Shown in pieces: positions 24,784 through 33,129 of a DNA stretch of 46,459 nt. The notes beneath the pieces are model-generated. The model searched no databases. It had not been told where the DNA came from and saw only the letters and a program-made list of their open reading frames with translations. Numbering within the stretch: the first letter of the stretch is position 1; each line of letters begins with the position of its first letter. This DNA is from Leptospirales bacterium (GTDB lineage Bacteria; Spirochaetota; Leptospiria; Leptospirales; Leptonemataceae). Location: assembly GCA_019694685.1 (NCBI GenBank), contig JAIBBM010000034.1, positions 1 through 46,459 of the forward strand, read 5' to 3'. Position numbers and translations under genes: made by a program.

Positions 24784-25707
24784 TCAATGTCTGAGCTGCG
24801 TCTGGACGTTTACGGATTTTGCCTGGAAGAATTCTTTTGCGAATTCTGCAACCTCGGTCGGGTTGTAGTAAGCGCAGCTGAATACATCCAGATACACGCG
24901 ATTGGTCTGGTTTGCAAAGTGAGCGGAGATCAATGAAGTCTCGATCAATTGCACCAGAGAATAGCCGGCAACTCGTTCATCTTCGCCGAAGTGCACGATG
25001 ACCGGTTCTCCAAAGCGCTTCACTTCGATCTTTTCGCAGAGTTTGATTGTAAACTCGCGGATCTTTTCTGCGCTACGGATGATTTCCGGATTGCATTCAT
25101 GCAGGTCGAGACCTGTGTCGAGCCCCCATGCACCCGTTGCCCGGAAGCGGTGCAGGTAGTCTGCATCGTCCAGCTGGTCTGCATGCTTTTTCTCCAACCA
25201 TTCGCTGAAGTAACCGCGATAACGGTCCCGAAGCTCCGGCAGGTTGTGGTCTGTTCCACGCAGGGTGCCACGGCAATGTTTGCTGCCGCATTCGCACTTC
25301 CACGGGTGGTCATACGTTTCCGCCATGGCGTAGTCGAACGTGAGCTCTTCTCCCGCACGGATGTCCCGCATAGCCACAAGAGCCGCCTGACCGCGAAAGC
25401 CGCAGTTTGGTTCACAGCTGTGGTTGAAATATTCCGCGTCGTCCACGGAATCGAGGTTGGCCGGCGCGATATACAGATTCTCGCCCACCTGAAGGCCATA
25501 GTGTTTCATGGCTTCTGGCTGTTCTTCGAACTGTTCGCCCGTGTAGATTGTTCCGCCCCACATGCATACGAGCTCATCTTTTTTGATGGCGCGCGCTGCA
25601 AATAGACCGTCCCCCGCAAGGCCGCGCATTCTGCGAACCTTCGAGTTGAGGTAGGATTGGATTGTGTTGTGGATCTTAGTTGTGATCAACCTGCTTCCCT
25701 CCTTCAA
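24784..25707 (-). CDS. SET-domain methyltransferase fused to an S-adenosylmethionine decarboxylase-like domain
   Basis: The 307-residue protein has two modules. Residues about 20-150 form a SET lysine-methyltransferase domain with GDGLFAARAI (32-41), YFNHSCEPNC (93-102), ELTFDYA (121-127) and a post-SET zinc motif CECGSKHC (C138, C140, C145). All key elements are present, so activity is likely. Residues about 194-307 align with the neighbouring SpeD: DLHECN against ELYECN. The pyruvoyl-enzyme residues keep identical spacing: S258, H263 and C278 correspond to Ser, His (+5) and Cys (+20). The residue before the serine is Thr instead of Glu. Its start overlaps the speD stop by 4 bp. Its substrate and whether it self-cleaves are unknown. 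Confidence 0.85.
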   Translation of the reverse strand: MKEGSRLITTKIHNTIQSYLNSKVRRMRGLAGDGLFAARAIKKDELVCMWGGTIYTGEQFEEQPEAMKHYGLQVGENLYIAPANLDSVDDAEYFNHSCEPNCGFRGQAALVAMRDIRAGEELTFDYAMAETYDHPWKCECGSKHCRGTLRGTDHNLPELRDRYRGYFSEWLEKKHADQLDDADYLHRFRATGAWGLDTGLDLHECNPEIIRSAEKIREFTIKLCEKIEVKRFGEPVIVHFGEDERVAGYSLVQLIETSLISAHFANQTNRVYLDVFSCAYYNPTEVAEFAKEFFQAKSVNVQTQLRH

Positions 25708-26108
25708 ACCGCTGCCGGAACGAAATCAAACAATTCCGGTGCATGGCTTCTGGATTTTTTCAAAACACCGCGCTTCATGAAATGAACGTCCATATCCTGC
25801 GGTTGGAAGCTGCGTTTCAGCAAATCCAGTGCCGCCTGAATGTCCATGCCATGGCTACAGGTGAAAAGATCTAGAGCAGCATAACCAAGCTCAGGCCAGG
25901 TATGTATGCTCAGGTGGGATTCGGCGATTACGACAACACCGGATACGCCCTGCGGGCTAAACCGATGGAACTTCTCGCCAATGATAGTGGCACCGGCTAT
26001 CCGGGCCGCCTCCATCAGAGTGTCTCTGACAGACTTGAGATCATCCAGTACTGAGTGATTGCACTCATACAACTCGATGATATAATGTTGGCCAAGCGGA
26101 TCCTCCAA
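25704..26108 (-). CDS. speD: S-adenosylmethionine decarboxylase proenzyme
   Basis: This pyruvoyl enzyme makes decarboxylated SAM, the aminopropyl donor for spermidine. The product of about 134 residues has the class 1b hallmarks: QHYIIELYECN, then GVSGVVVIAESHLSIHTWPELGYAALDLFTC. The serine after AE is the self-cleavage site that becomes pyruvate, and the His five residues on and Cys twenty residues on are catalytic. Start TTG 26108 is preferred because a strong GGAGGTGA sits just upstream with five bases between GGAGG and TTG; GTG 26114 lies inside that site. It overlaps the SET-SpeD fusion by 4 bp. No spermidine synthase gene (speE) is in the window. Confidence 0.93.
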   Translation of the reverse strand: MEDPLGQHYIIELYECNHSVLDDLKSVRDTLMEAARIAGATIIGEKFHRFSPQGVSGVVVIAESHLSIHTWPELGYAALDLFTCSHGMDIQAALDLLKRSFQPQDMDVHFMKRGVLKKSRSHAPELFDFVPAAV

Positions 26109-26110
26109 CC

Positions 26111-26118
26111 TCACCTCC
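26111..26118 (-). promoter_or_regulatory. Strong ribosome binding site of speD
   Basis: The minus strand reads GGAGGTGA here, five bases (from the GGAGG core) before the TTG at 26108. It overlaps the alternative GTG at 26114 and so argues against that start. Confidence 0.7.
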
Positions 26119-26124
26119 CGCTGC

Positions 26125-26145
26125 TCCTACTAGATACTTGTAGGA
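26125..26145 (-). promoter_or_regulatory. Inverted repeat in the speD leader
   Basis: TCCTAC (26125-26130) and GTAGGA (26140-26145) are perfect inverted arms separated by nine bases. They sit six bases upstream of the speD ribosome binding site. In the transcript this could form a small hairpin near the initiation region, or it could be a protein-binding dyad. Function is inferred from position only. Confidence 0.4.
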
Positions 26146-26169
26146 TTGCAACTATTTAGAAAACCCCGA

Positions 26170-26186
26170 TCAAACTATTCGTTTGA
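26170..26186. promoter_or_regulatory. Inverted repeat upstream of speD, possible operator
   Basis: TCAAAC (26170-26175) and GTTTGA (26181-26186) form a perfect 6-bp dyad with a five-base spacer. It overlaps the -35 of a possible plus-strand promoter and lies about 60 bp upstream of the speD start, so a regulator here could affect both directions. No binding protein is known. Confidence 0.4.
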
Positions 26187-26210
26187 CGTTTGCACGTGAG
26201 TACCTATCGT
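26183..26210 (+). promoter_or_regulatory. Possible promoter of a plus-strand transcript
   Basis: TTGACG (26183-26188) and TATCGT (26205-26210) are separated by 16 bases, close to the sigma-70 pattern (five and four of six matches). A start near 26217 is predicted. No protein-coding frame on this strand fits; an intrinsic terminator lies about 160 bases downstream. Confidence 0.35.
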
Positions 26211-26216
26211 CATTTT

Positions 26217-26376
26217 TTACGCAAATTAAAAAAAAATCTTCGGGAAAAATTTTTCAGATTTTGCGACAGCGCGAATTTCACCCGCGCAAATCTTCCTCGA
26301 CTCGGATGAAATGACTTCGCGGGATTATGTCCCAGACAAGAAACCCCGAAAATAGCCGTGAAACGGCGATTTTTTT
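26217..26376 (+). ncRNA. Candidate small RNA in the speD-ctaB intergenic region
   Basis: This is most of the 304-bp gap between speD (start 26108) and ctaB (end 26413), both on the minus strand. The plus strand has a promoter-like pair at 26183-26210 and a hairpin with T-tract ending at 26376, which would define a transcript of about 160 nt with no evident reading frame. Inside, CCCGCG (26281-26286) and CGCGGG (26318-26323) can pair, and the first 50 bases are very AT-rich with an A9 run. The opposite strand could instead serve as a long speD leader. No known RNA family was recognised. Confidence 0.3.
26351..26376 (+). terminator. Intrinsic terminator hairpin in the speD-ctaB gap
   Basis: GCCGT (26355-26359) and ACGGC (26363-26367) form a stem with a GAA loop. 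Flanking AAAT and ATTT extend it past one mismatch, and seven T follow at 26370-26376 on the plus strand. In the minus direction only a short TATTTT follows, so it may act as a weak terminator of the ctaA-ctaB operon as well. Confidence 0.55.
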
Positions 26377-26412
26377 GCCGAAATCCGACATAAGGCACGC
26401 GTACTGCAGTGT

Positions 26413-27276
26413 TCAATCTCTGAGAATTCCCACAGCCGCATCCACAGAGAAAGCAGCATGCCAGACGAGGTTGTGAGCGATCGAAGCGAAAAAAACTTTC
26501 ATGGCAGAGCTTGCCGAGGCGTCTTTGCGCATTCTGTAAATCAAAAGCAGGGTCACCAGGGAGGAGAAGAGAGATGGAACTGTGAAAATCCAGCCTGCGA
26601 GTCCGAGAAGTGGAACAGCAATTGTGGCTACTACGAGAAGCCACTGGTAAAAGATCATGCTTCGAAGAGTTTCTGGAATCCCTTTGAGCACTGGCAGGAG
26701 CGGAAAGTTTGCCTTGCGATAGTCTTCTCTTCTCGCAATCGCAAGCGCCCAGAAGTGCGGAGGCTGCCACAAAAAAAGTAGCAAAAACAGCATAATTCCG
26801 GGCATTCCGACGCGATTTGCAATGGCGGCTTCCCCAATCATTGGACCGATCGCGCCGCACACTCCTCCTAGAACTGTGCTCTGCACTGTCGTTGGCTTGA
26901 GCCAGAGAGTGTAAATCAAGAGGTAATATACAAAAGAGAAAAGAGCAATTCCCGCAGCGAGTGGAGTGGACTGAACCCAGAGCAGATAGGTTCCAAATAC
27001 AAGCAAGACGAATGCGAGCGCGTGCGCCTGCCAGAGGGGAAGTTTGCCTGTCACGAGTGGCCGATTTCTGGTTCTATCCATCATCGAGTCTGTTCTCGTT
27101 TCGATGATCTGGTTGTACGCAAAGGAAGACATGGCAACGAGCAGAGTTCCGACTAGAGTGGCGGCGACGAGAGCCAGAGATGGGATTTTTCCCGCGGACA
27201 AGAGGCCGGGAATTACAGTGATGACGACCGAGAAAGCGATTCCCGGTTTCAGCAGCTCAATCGTGTTGCCGCGCAC
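26413..27276 (-). CDS. ctaB: Protoheme IX farnesyltransferase (haem O synthase)
   Basis: CtaB adds a farnesyl group to protohaem, making haem O for terminal oxidases. This is a UbiA-type membrane protein with the prenyl-diphosphate motif NQIIETRTDSMMDRTRNRP and the later YTLWLKPTTVQSTVLGGVCGAIGP and WQPPHFWALAI segments; about nine helices. Start GTG 27276 is chosen because GGAGG lies exactly six bases upstream; the ATG at 27294 would put that site inside the gene. The resulting 287 residues fit the family. It overlaps the end of ctaA by 20 bp, so the two are translationally linked, consistent with consecutive steps to haem A. Confidence 0.93.
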   Translation of the reverse strand: MRGNTIELLKPGIAFSVVITVIPGLLSAGKIPSLALVAATLVGTLLVAMSSFAYNQIIETRTDSMMDRTRNRPLVTGKLPLWQAHALAFVLLVFGTYLLWVQSTPLAAGIALFSFVYYLLIYTLWLKPTTVQSTVLGGVCGAIGPMIGEAAIANRVGMPGIMLFLLLFLWQPPHFWALAIARREDYRKANFPLLPVLKGIPETLRSMIFYQWLLVVATIAVPLLGLAGWIFTVPSLFSSLVTLLLIYRMRKDASASSAMKVFFASIAHNLVWHAAFSVDAAVGILRD

Positions 27277-28171
27277 CGGTGACCTCCAGCACATGAATCA
27301 GCGCCGCGCCATACAAAACAATCGCTATGGCAGAATGGGCCACTGTGACAGGAACCGGAATCTGAAATAGAACGTTGAGAGCGCCCAGCGTGGATTGTAG
27401 AATCGCAAGCAGCAAAACCAGTCTGAGGCTGCTTCTGGATCGACTCTGCATTTTCTTCCCTGCCATCCAGTAGAAAACGGACAGGAAGACTAGAAGTGCG
27501 TAAGCCATGAACCTGTGGCTCATGTGTTTCTCCACATGTCCCATCATGGTTGGAAAGTAAATGCTCGACCAGTGGCTCGCACCGCTCTCTTCAAATACCT
27601 GGATTTTATAACACGCGGGGAAGCTTGTGCAAGCGAGTCCTGCTTCGTTTGTGCTGACCCTTCCGCCCAGATAGATTTGTCCGAACACAAGTGCGAGCAA
27701 AACGATAGAAAGCATTTTGATAGAACGAGCTTCTTTGCTTCCGCCCGGGCCTGTGCGAAACCACACAAAAAGGATGCAGCTCCAGTAGAGAAGTGCGTTG
27801 ATCAGGTGGCTCTTGACAATGTATGGATCTAGCTTTTCTGTAATGGTCAGAGCACCGAGCAGAATCTGGGAAATGAGAAGCGCCATGGCGAGTGTCGCCG
27901 GTTTCCAGAATTGATTCCTGAATCCCACCATGATATACACAAACCAGGCAAGGAAGAGCACACCCATCACGGCGACTGCGGCCCTGTGGATGAATTCCAG
28001 GTAGACTCTAAATTCGTAAGGAGGGATCACATGGCCGTAGCAGAGAGGCCAGTCCGGGCAGGCAAGTCCGGCATCATTGGCTCGCACCAGCGGACCCAGG
28101 ATCATCACGCAGAGGGTGAGGATTCCCAGCCCCAGGGATGCCCGGTTCAAGATTCGATCGGAAACTGCCAT
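27257..28171 (-). CDS. ctaA: Haem A synthase (CtaA/Cox15)
   Basis: CtaA oxidises the methyl group of haem O to give haem A of cytochrome aa3-type oxidases. The 304-residue protein has eight predicted helices in two similar halves. Conserved haem-ligand histidines are in EFIHRAAVAVMG, VKSHLINALLYW, EKHMSHRFMAYAL and TVAHSAIAIVLYG. Each half also has an extracytoplasmic cysteine pair, CPDWPLC and CTSFPAC, as in Cox15 proteins with redox-active cysteines. It is the first gene of the ctaA-ctaB unit and diverges from recN across 126 bp. The oxidase genes themselves are outside the window. Confidence 0.93.
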   Translation of the reverse strand: MAVSDRILNRASLGLGILTLCVMILGPLVRANDAGLACPDWPLCYGHVIPPYEFRVYLEFIHRAAVAVMGVLFLAWFVYIMVGFRNQFWKPATLAMALLISQILLGALTITEKLDPYIVKSHLINALLYWSCILFVWFRTGPGGSKEARSIKMLSIVLLALVFGQIYLGGRVSTNEAGLACTSFPACYKIQVFEESGASHWSSIYFPTMMGHVEKHMSHRFMAYALLVFLSVFYWMAGKKMQSRSRSSLRLVLLLAILQSTLGALNVLFQIPVPVTVAHSAIAIVLYGAALIHVLEVTGARQHD

Positions 28172-28258
28172 TCATTCCAGGTTTTTGCGGGGACCCACCC
28201 CTACAAATCAATTTGCGACTCCCTCTCGACTCGAAAAAATACACAAGAGTACCAAATT

Positions 28259-28290
28259 TTGATTGGCTAACATATGTTTACATATTAGCC
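28259..28290 (+). promoter_or_regulatory. recN promoter with overlapping dyad
   Basis: TTGATT (28259-28264) and TATTAG (28283-28288) with 18 bases between them form a plausible promoter. The outer arms GGCTAA (28265-28270) and TTAGCC (28285-28290) form a 26-bp dyad with partial symmetry inside, covering the spacer and the -10. The ATG of recN follows at 28298 without a ribosome site, so the transcript may begin at or near the start codon. recN is a damage-inducible gene in many bacteria, so LexA-like repression is a reasonable inference. Confidence 0.45.
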
Positions 28291-28297
28291 TGTCCCC

Positions 28298-29917
28298 ATG
28301 CTGACTGAACTACGCATTGAAAACTTCGGTATCATGGATGAAATGAGATTTCATCCGGGTGATGGGCTGTCCGTACTCACAGGGGAAACAGGTGCGGGCA
28401 AATCGCTTTTGATTCAATCTATCTCTGCACTCCTGGGGGGCAGACTCGGTGCGGGTGTAGTGCGCGCGGGTGCGGCTCGGGCGTTGATTGAGGGTCGCTT
28501 CCGGGAAAAGGATGAAGATGAGATCGTATTGAGAAGGGAAGTGTCCGCGGATGGAAGGAGCCGCGTCTTCATCAACGGAACACAGACCAACCTGGCAGGT
28601 CTAAAAGCACGTGCTACTTCTCTCATTGAAATGCACGGACAGCATGACCAGCAGAGACTATTGGAACCGGATCATCAACTGGAGTCTCTGGATGCGTACT
28701 GCGAATCTTCTCAACTGCGCGAGCGAGTGGCATCGTTCTACCACGAGTGGCAGGGTCTTTCGAAGAAGCTGCGAAACGTGCGGATGCAAAAAGAAGAAAG
28801 AGACTACAGGCTGGAATACCTCCATCACTCTGTGAAGGAAATTGATCAGCTTTCCCCGGAAGAAGGGGAACTGGAGAGGCTCACGCAGGAAAAGGCTTTG
28901 ATGCAGAACGGAGGGAAGGTGGCGCAGGATCTACACGTCGCCTCTTTGCTCCTTGGAGGAGAAGAACATGCAGTCCTTACGGGAGTCACTCGCATTCAGC
29001 AACTCCTCGATCGTCACGATCAAATCATCCCGGAGTTCGCCGGTTCTCTTTCCGATTTGAACGAGGCGTGCATACTGCTTGAGAATTTTCATGATGCGAT
29101 TCGTCAGCAAATGGATCGCCTGCAATTTTCTCCCGAGAGGTTGGAGGATGTGGAGGAAAGGATTCAGGCCTATAGACGCTTGATCAAGAAGCATGGGCAT
29201 TCGCTGGCCAGAGTCAGGGATGATTTTCTCAAAGAGATTCACGAGCTTGCGAACGTAGAAGAAAATGAAAAGAAACTGGAGCAAAATCTGGCGGATTCCT
29301 GGGGCAGATTGGTCGAAGCCGCAGAATTACTCTCCAGGCTTCGCAGATCCTGCATTCCTGGGCTGGAAGAGCGTATGGCGCGAGAGCTGTCTGCACTTGG
29401 AATGCCTGGCGCAGAAATTCGCATTTCCATCCATCGGGAAATGAGCGGGGAAGAAGAGGGTACGCTCGTCATCGGGGAGAAGGGCCTCGATCGGGTGGAG
29501 TTTTACTTCAAACCAAATCCTGGAGAACCCGCGCACCCACTCCGTAAGATCGCAAGCGGCGGGGAACTTTCGAGGATTATGCTTGCGTGCAAATCCGTCA
29601 TGATGGAGGCGCGTCCCGTATCGCTGGTGGTGTTTGATGAAGTGGATGCGGGAGTGGGTGGTGAAATAGCGCACACTCTTGCAGAAAGACTCAGACACAT
29701 AGCACGCGACTGCCAGGTTCTTGTAGTCACTCATCTGGCCCAGGTAGCCTCGAGGGCGGATCATCATTTCAAGGTGGCCAAGAAGCAGGAGAACGGGCGA
29801 ACCGTGTCTCGCATTCAGAGACTACAATCGGAGCATAGAGTGCAAGAGGTGGCAAGGATGATGGGCGGCGCGCGAGCCCTGGAATTTGCTCGAGATTGCC
29901 TTTCTATGGCCGGTTAG
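28298..29917 (+). CDS. recN: DNA repair protein RecN
   Basis: RecN is an SMC-like ATPase that acts early in double-strand break repair. The 539-residue protein (family about 550) has Walker A TGETGAGKS (residues 28-36), MHGQHDQQRLLEPDHQLESLDAY, a central coiled coil (about 150-360), the signature region LRKIASGGELSRIMLACKSV and Walker B VVFDEVDAGVGGEIA, then VVTHLAQVASRADHHFKVAK. It is divergent from ctaA. The start ATG has no Shine-Dalgarno sequence and may be leaderless. Confidence 0.96.
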   Translation: MLTELRIENFGIMDEMRFHPGDGLSVLTGETGAGKSLLIQSISALLGGRLGAGVVRAGAARALIEGRFREKDEDEIVLRREVSADGRSRVFINGTQTNLAGLKARATSLIEMHGQHDQQRLLEPDHQLESLDAYCESSQLRERVASFYHEWQGLSKKLRNVRMQKEERDYRLEYLHHSVKEIDQLSPEEGELERLTQEKALMQNGGKVAQDLHVASLLLGGEEHAVLTGVTRIQQLLDRHDQIIPEFAGSLSDLNEACILLENFHDAIRQQMDRLQFSPERLEDVEERIQAYRRLIKKHGHSLARVRDDFLKEIHELANVEENEKKLEQNLADSWGRLVEAAELLSRLRRSCIPGLEERMARELSALGMPGAEIRISIHREMSGEEEGTLVIGEKGLDRVEFYFKPNPGEPAHPLRKIASGGELSRIMLACKSVMMEARPVSLVVFDEVDAGVGGEIAHTLAERLRHIARDCQVLVVTHLAQVASRADHHFKVAKKQENGRTVSRIQRLQSEHRVQEVARMMGGARALEFARDCLSMAG

Positions 29918-29997
29918 AATTGTAATGACGCATCTCTTCCCAAATATTTTCTGGCCGGGACGCGGAATCCTCCGGGTCCCGTCAGGTCAAATCGGGA

Positions 29998-32900
29998 TTG
30001 AGCAAAAGAATCAACAACATCGTATCCCGCCTGAAGGGCAAGGCAGTCTGGATCGCAGTTCTGATTCCTGTCTTTGTCTTCCCTCTTCTGCCGGATCGCA
30101 CCCAGTTCGTAGGGAAGGTCATCAAGGACATTCGCTATGAGGGTTTGCGCAACGTCTCTCCGGATGAAATCACAGGGTTGCTCACTCTGGAGCGAGGCAC
30201 AAAAGTAGACGATGCAACTCTCAATGCAGACATAAAGGCTCTGTTCAAGTCGGGATATTTCGGAAAAATATCCCTGCGCGGTGTCATCGAACAGGATGGC
30301 GTGATTCTGATTTTCGAATTCAGCGAATTGCCGCGAGTACGAGAAGTCGATTTCGTCGGCACAGACAAGCTATATGCGGCTGATCTCAAAAGTCTTGTGG
30401 GGTTTAAAGAGGGAGAAGTCTATGCAGAGCAGAAGGTGAAGTCTGCGATCCCCCGCATCAAGGAAAAGTACCGTTCAGAAGGCTATTTCCTCACGGAGAT
30501 TTGGTACCGTGTCTCTCAGCTGGACGAAAACAACGAAGTCACAGTTAAATACATTATAGACGAAGGGGAAAACATTCCCATTGGCAAGATCAACATCATT
30601 GGGGCCCGTCACCTTGATCCGGAAGATCTCATTGGAGTGCTTGAGCAAAAAGAAGAAGGGACCATTGAAGACGGCATTTTCGACGAAACCAAGTTTGAGC
30701 AGGACAAATTCAAAATCCTCGGGTATGCAAAAGCTCAGGGTTACGTAGACGCGGACCTGGATCCAACTGGAACAGGTTACGAAATCCGTTGGAGATCCCC
30801 TACCAAACCAGAACTCGGCCGTGTGGTAGTTGTAACGTACAAACTAATTGAGGGAGACATTCGCTACTTCGGAGGTTACTCCCTTGAGTTTGACAATGAT
30901 GCGCTCAATGAAGAACTCAACCCTCGCGAAAGACCTCGCAAAAACCCAAAACCTCAGCCTGTGTTTCGCAAGGAAGACCTCCTTGCGTCCATGGAATTCT
31001 CTGACAATGACGTCGGGGATCTATTTGATGAAGGAAAATATTTCCGTGACCGCACTTTGATCCAGGAATCATACTCCACTCAGGGTTATGTATTCTCCCA
31101 GGTGCAACCTGGATTCGTTAATTTCTCTCTCACAGAAGAAACCATAAAGAAATACAAGAATTGCAAGACCATTGCAAATCCGGCAAACGATCTTGAGAGA
31201 AAGTGCAAGAAAGAGTCAGAGTGGCTTCCTCTGCAGGCAATGGAAGATCATCTCAAGAAACATCCTGAGGAGCGTGGTCGTGTACTTCGCCATGTGCACT
31301 ACACAGTGCGCGAAAATAATCTAGCCTACATTGAAAACATCATCGTAAAGGGTATGGTCAAAACCCAGGAGAGAGTGATTCGCCGTGAGCTTCTTGTGAA
31401 AGAAGGGCATCTTTTCAACTCTGCTCTGGTGAATCGGAGCCGCGAAAAAATCTACAACCTGGGTTACTTCAAAGAAGTAAACCTGCAAATGCGACCTGGC
31501 TCGGATGATCAAAAACTGAACCTGATCATTGACGTGCAGGAGCAACCAACCGGAACCATTTCGCTCGGCGGTGGATACGGAACACAATCTGGATTCTCCG
31601 TCTTCACAGAAGTAGGCGAAAACAACCTGAACGGAACAGGCCAGAAAATTTCAGGCAAACTGCAATACGGTCCGCTCACCAAGCAGATTAGCTTTCAGTG
31701 GACAGATCCCTGGATTTACGAAGCATGCGACGATTCGACCGGAAGCTTCTGGAGAAATAAGCAAAAGCAATTTGATGGAGCCGCCGACGGTGAGTCCATT
31801 GAAAAGATAGCAGCGAGCCTTCAGAACAACTACAGCGAAATCGGTAAGATCATCCGCGGGTACACAGAGTCCGTAAAATCGGACAAATCGATTGAAGCTC
31901 TCGACCTGACCAAGGTGAAGATCCGGAGATTGCTTCGCAAGTTTGTCGCCGATGAAGAGGAATGTTACAGAAGTATTCCAAGGCCATGGGCTCTTTCGCT
32001 TTACGCCAGTTATGCGACGGAGACAATTCGCGCCTCTTCTTTGCGCATTAGCGACGATTCCAATGATCTTTTTGAAGGATCCCAGTACGAAGTATCATCT
32101 GTGGGAGTGGGCGCAGGTATTTCGCATACGTTCTGGCTGAACTGGGCGCATTACCACCGTTATTCGCCGCAGTGGTCCATTGCATCGCGCCCAACTTCTC
32201 TAGCGGAAAACGAAATTCTCAGAAGAGTCGGGCTTGGCTGGCAGTTCAAGTCAGCTCTTACAAACGGTCTGATTTACGATACGCGTGATAACGTCTTCAA
32301 TCCTACCCAGGGCTTGAATCTGGATATGTCCATAGAATTTGTCGGACAGATGCTGGGTGGTCAGGATCACTACAATCAGTATACCATCAACGGTAAGTAC
32401 TACATGTGGTGGTTTGACTATACGTTCGGCGGACTGTTTCGCAAGCAGGCGTTGAAGAGATGGCGCGTGGTTTCTGAGTTTCGCGCATCTGCCACATTCA
32501 CGCATGAGACCGCGCCGTTTAGAGGGCATCAGAATAAGGAGATCAATCCATTCATTGAACCGCAGGACAAGTTGTTCCTCGGAGGATATGAATCGCTGCG
32601 CGGATACGATTTCCGCACGGACAGGAATTTCCCTCTACCATGGCAGGACGGTGGCTCCCACATGTTCCTGGCAGGAACGGAGCTACGTTTCCCGATTGAG
32701 CCAACTCTTGTGTGGCTCGCGGCATTTCTGGATGCGGGCAGCCTTTACGATAACGTGGGCGAGTTCACGGGTGATACCAAAACTTATGCAAATAACTATC
32801 GTGAGATTGTCGCCGTAAACAATGCGAGGCTTGACGCGGGACAACTGTATTTCCTGGAACGCTACAGTCCCTACAACTTCGCCCGGTATCCGTATGATTC

Positions 32901-33129
32901 GTATTATGACTGGAACGACCCGCTTCGTGCCGTTCTGTCGGAGCGAAATGTATCGCTCGACAGAATGTTGTTCTCATGGGGTTTTGGAGTCAGGATTCAA
33001 ATTCCGGTTCTGCCTCTGCGATTGTTCCTGGCTCAGAAGCTCTATCACACTTCTGGGTTGAAGCTGAAGCCGATTCCGGGTGATTCCAAATTTCAGTTTG
33101 TGTTTGGCATTGGCGACTTCCGATTCTAA
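29998..33129 (+). CDS. bamA: Outer membrane protein assembly factor BamA (Omp85)
   Basis: BamA inserts beta-barrel proteins into the outer membrane. The 1043-residue product has a signal-like N terminus (AVWIAVLIPVFVFPLL), several POTRA domains (about residues 38-495; for example VIKDIRYEGLRNVSPDEI and YIENIIVKGMVKTQERVIRRELLVKEG) and a 16-strand barrel (about 510-1043). The barrel has the GGYGTQSGFSVF strand, the FLGGYESLRGYDFRT lid-loop motif and a C-terminal FVFGIGDFRF. It is longer than the 800-residue E. coli protein because of insertions in POTRA and barrel loops. The start is TTG 29998; no ATG or GTG occurs in this frame after the preceding stop. It ends inside the start of the msbA-like gene. 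Confidence 0.95.
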   Translation: MSKRINNIVSRLKGKAVWIAVLIPVFVFPLLPDRTQFVGKVIKDIRYEGLRNVSPDEITGLLTLERGTKVDDATLNADIKALFKSGYFGKISLRGVIEQDGVILIFEFSELPRVREVDFVGTDKLYAADLKSLVGFKEGEVYAEQKVKSAIPRIKEKYRSEGYFLTEIWYRVSQLDENNEVTVKYIIDEGENIPIGKINIIGARHLDPEDLIGVLEQKEEGTIEDGIFDETKFEQDKFKILGYAKAQGYVDADLDPTGTGYEIRWRSPTKPELGRVVVVTYKLIEGDIRYFGGYSLEFDNDALNEELNPRERPRKNPKPQPVFRKEDLLASMEFSDNDVGDLFDEGKYFRDRTLIQESYSTQGYVFSQVQPGFVNFSLTEETIKKYKNCKTIANPANDLERKCKKESEWLPLQAMEDHLKKHPEERGRVLRHVHYTVRENNLAYIENIIVKGMVKTQERVIRRELLVKEGHLFNSALVNRSREKIYNLGYFKEVNLQMRPGSDDQKLNLIIDVQEQPTGTISLGGGYGTQSGFSVFTEVGENNLNGTGQKISGKLQYGPLTKQISFQWTDPWIYEACDDSTGSFWRNKQKQFDGAADGESIEKIAASLQNNYSEIGKIIRGYTESVKSDKSIEALDLTKVKIRRLLRKFVADEEECYRSIPRPWALSLYASYATETIRASSLRISDDSNDLFEGSQYEVSSVGVGAGISHTFWLNWAHYHRYSPQWSIASRPTSLAENEILRRVGLGWQFKSALTNGLIYDTRDNVFNPTQGLNLDMSIEFVGQMLGGQDHYNQYTINGKYYMWWFDYTFGGLFRKQALKRWRVVSEFRASATFTHETAPFRGHQNKEINPFIEPQDKLFLGGYESLRGYDFRTDRNFPLPWQDGGSHMFLAGTELRFPIEPTLVWLAAFLDAGSLYDNVGEFTGDTKTYANNYREIVAVNNARLDAGQLYFLERYSPYNFARYPYDSYYDWNDPLRAVLSERNVSLDRMLFSWGFGVRIQIPVLPLRLFLAQKLYHTSGLKLKPIPGDSKFQFVFGIGDFRF

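Noticed and set aside
26210..26860. Minus-strand 216-residue frame across the speD-ctaB gap and ctaB
   Set aside because: It overlaps ctaB in another frame and its gap portion is low-complexity and Phe/Lys/Arg-rich; no motifs.
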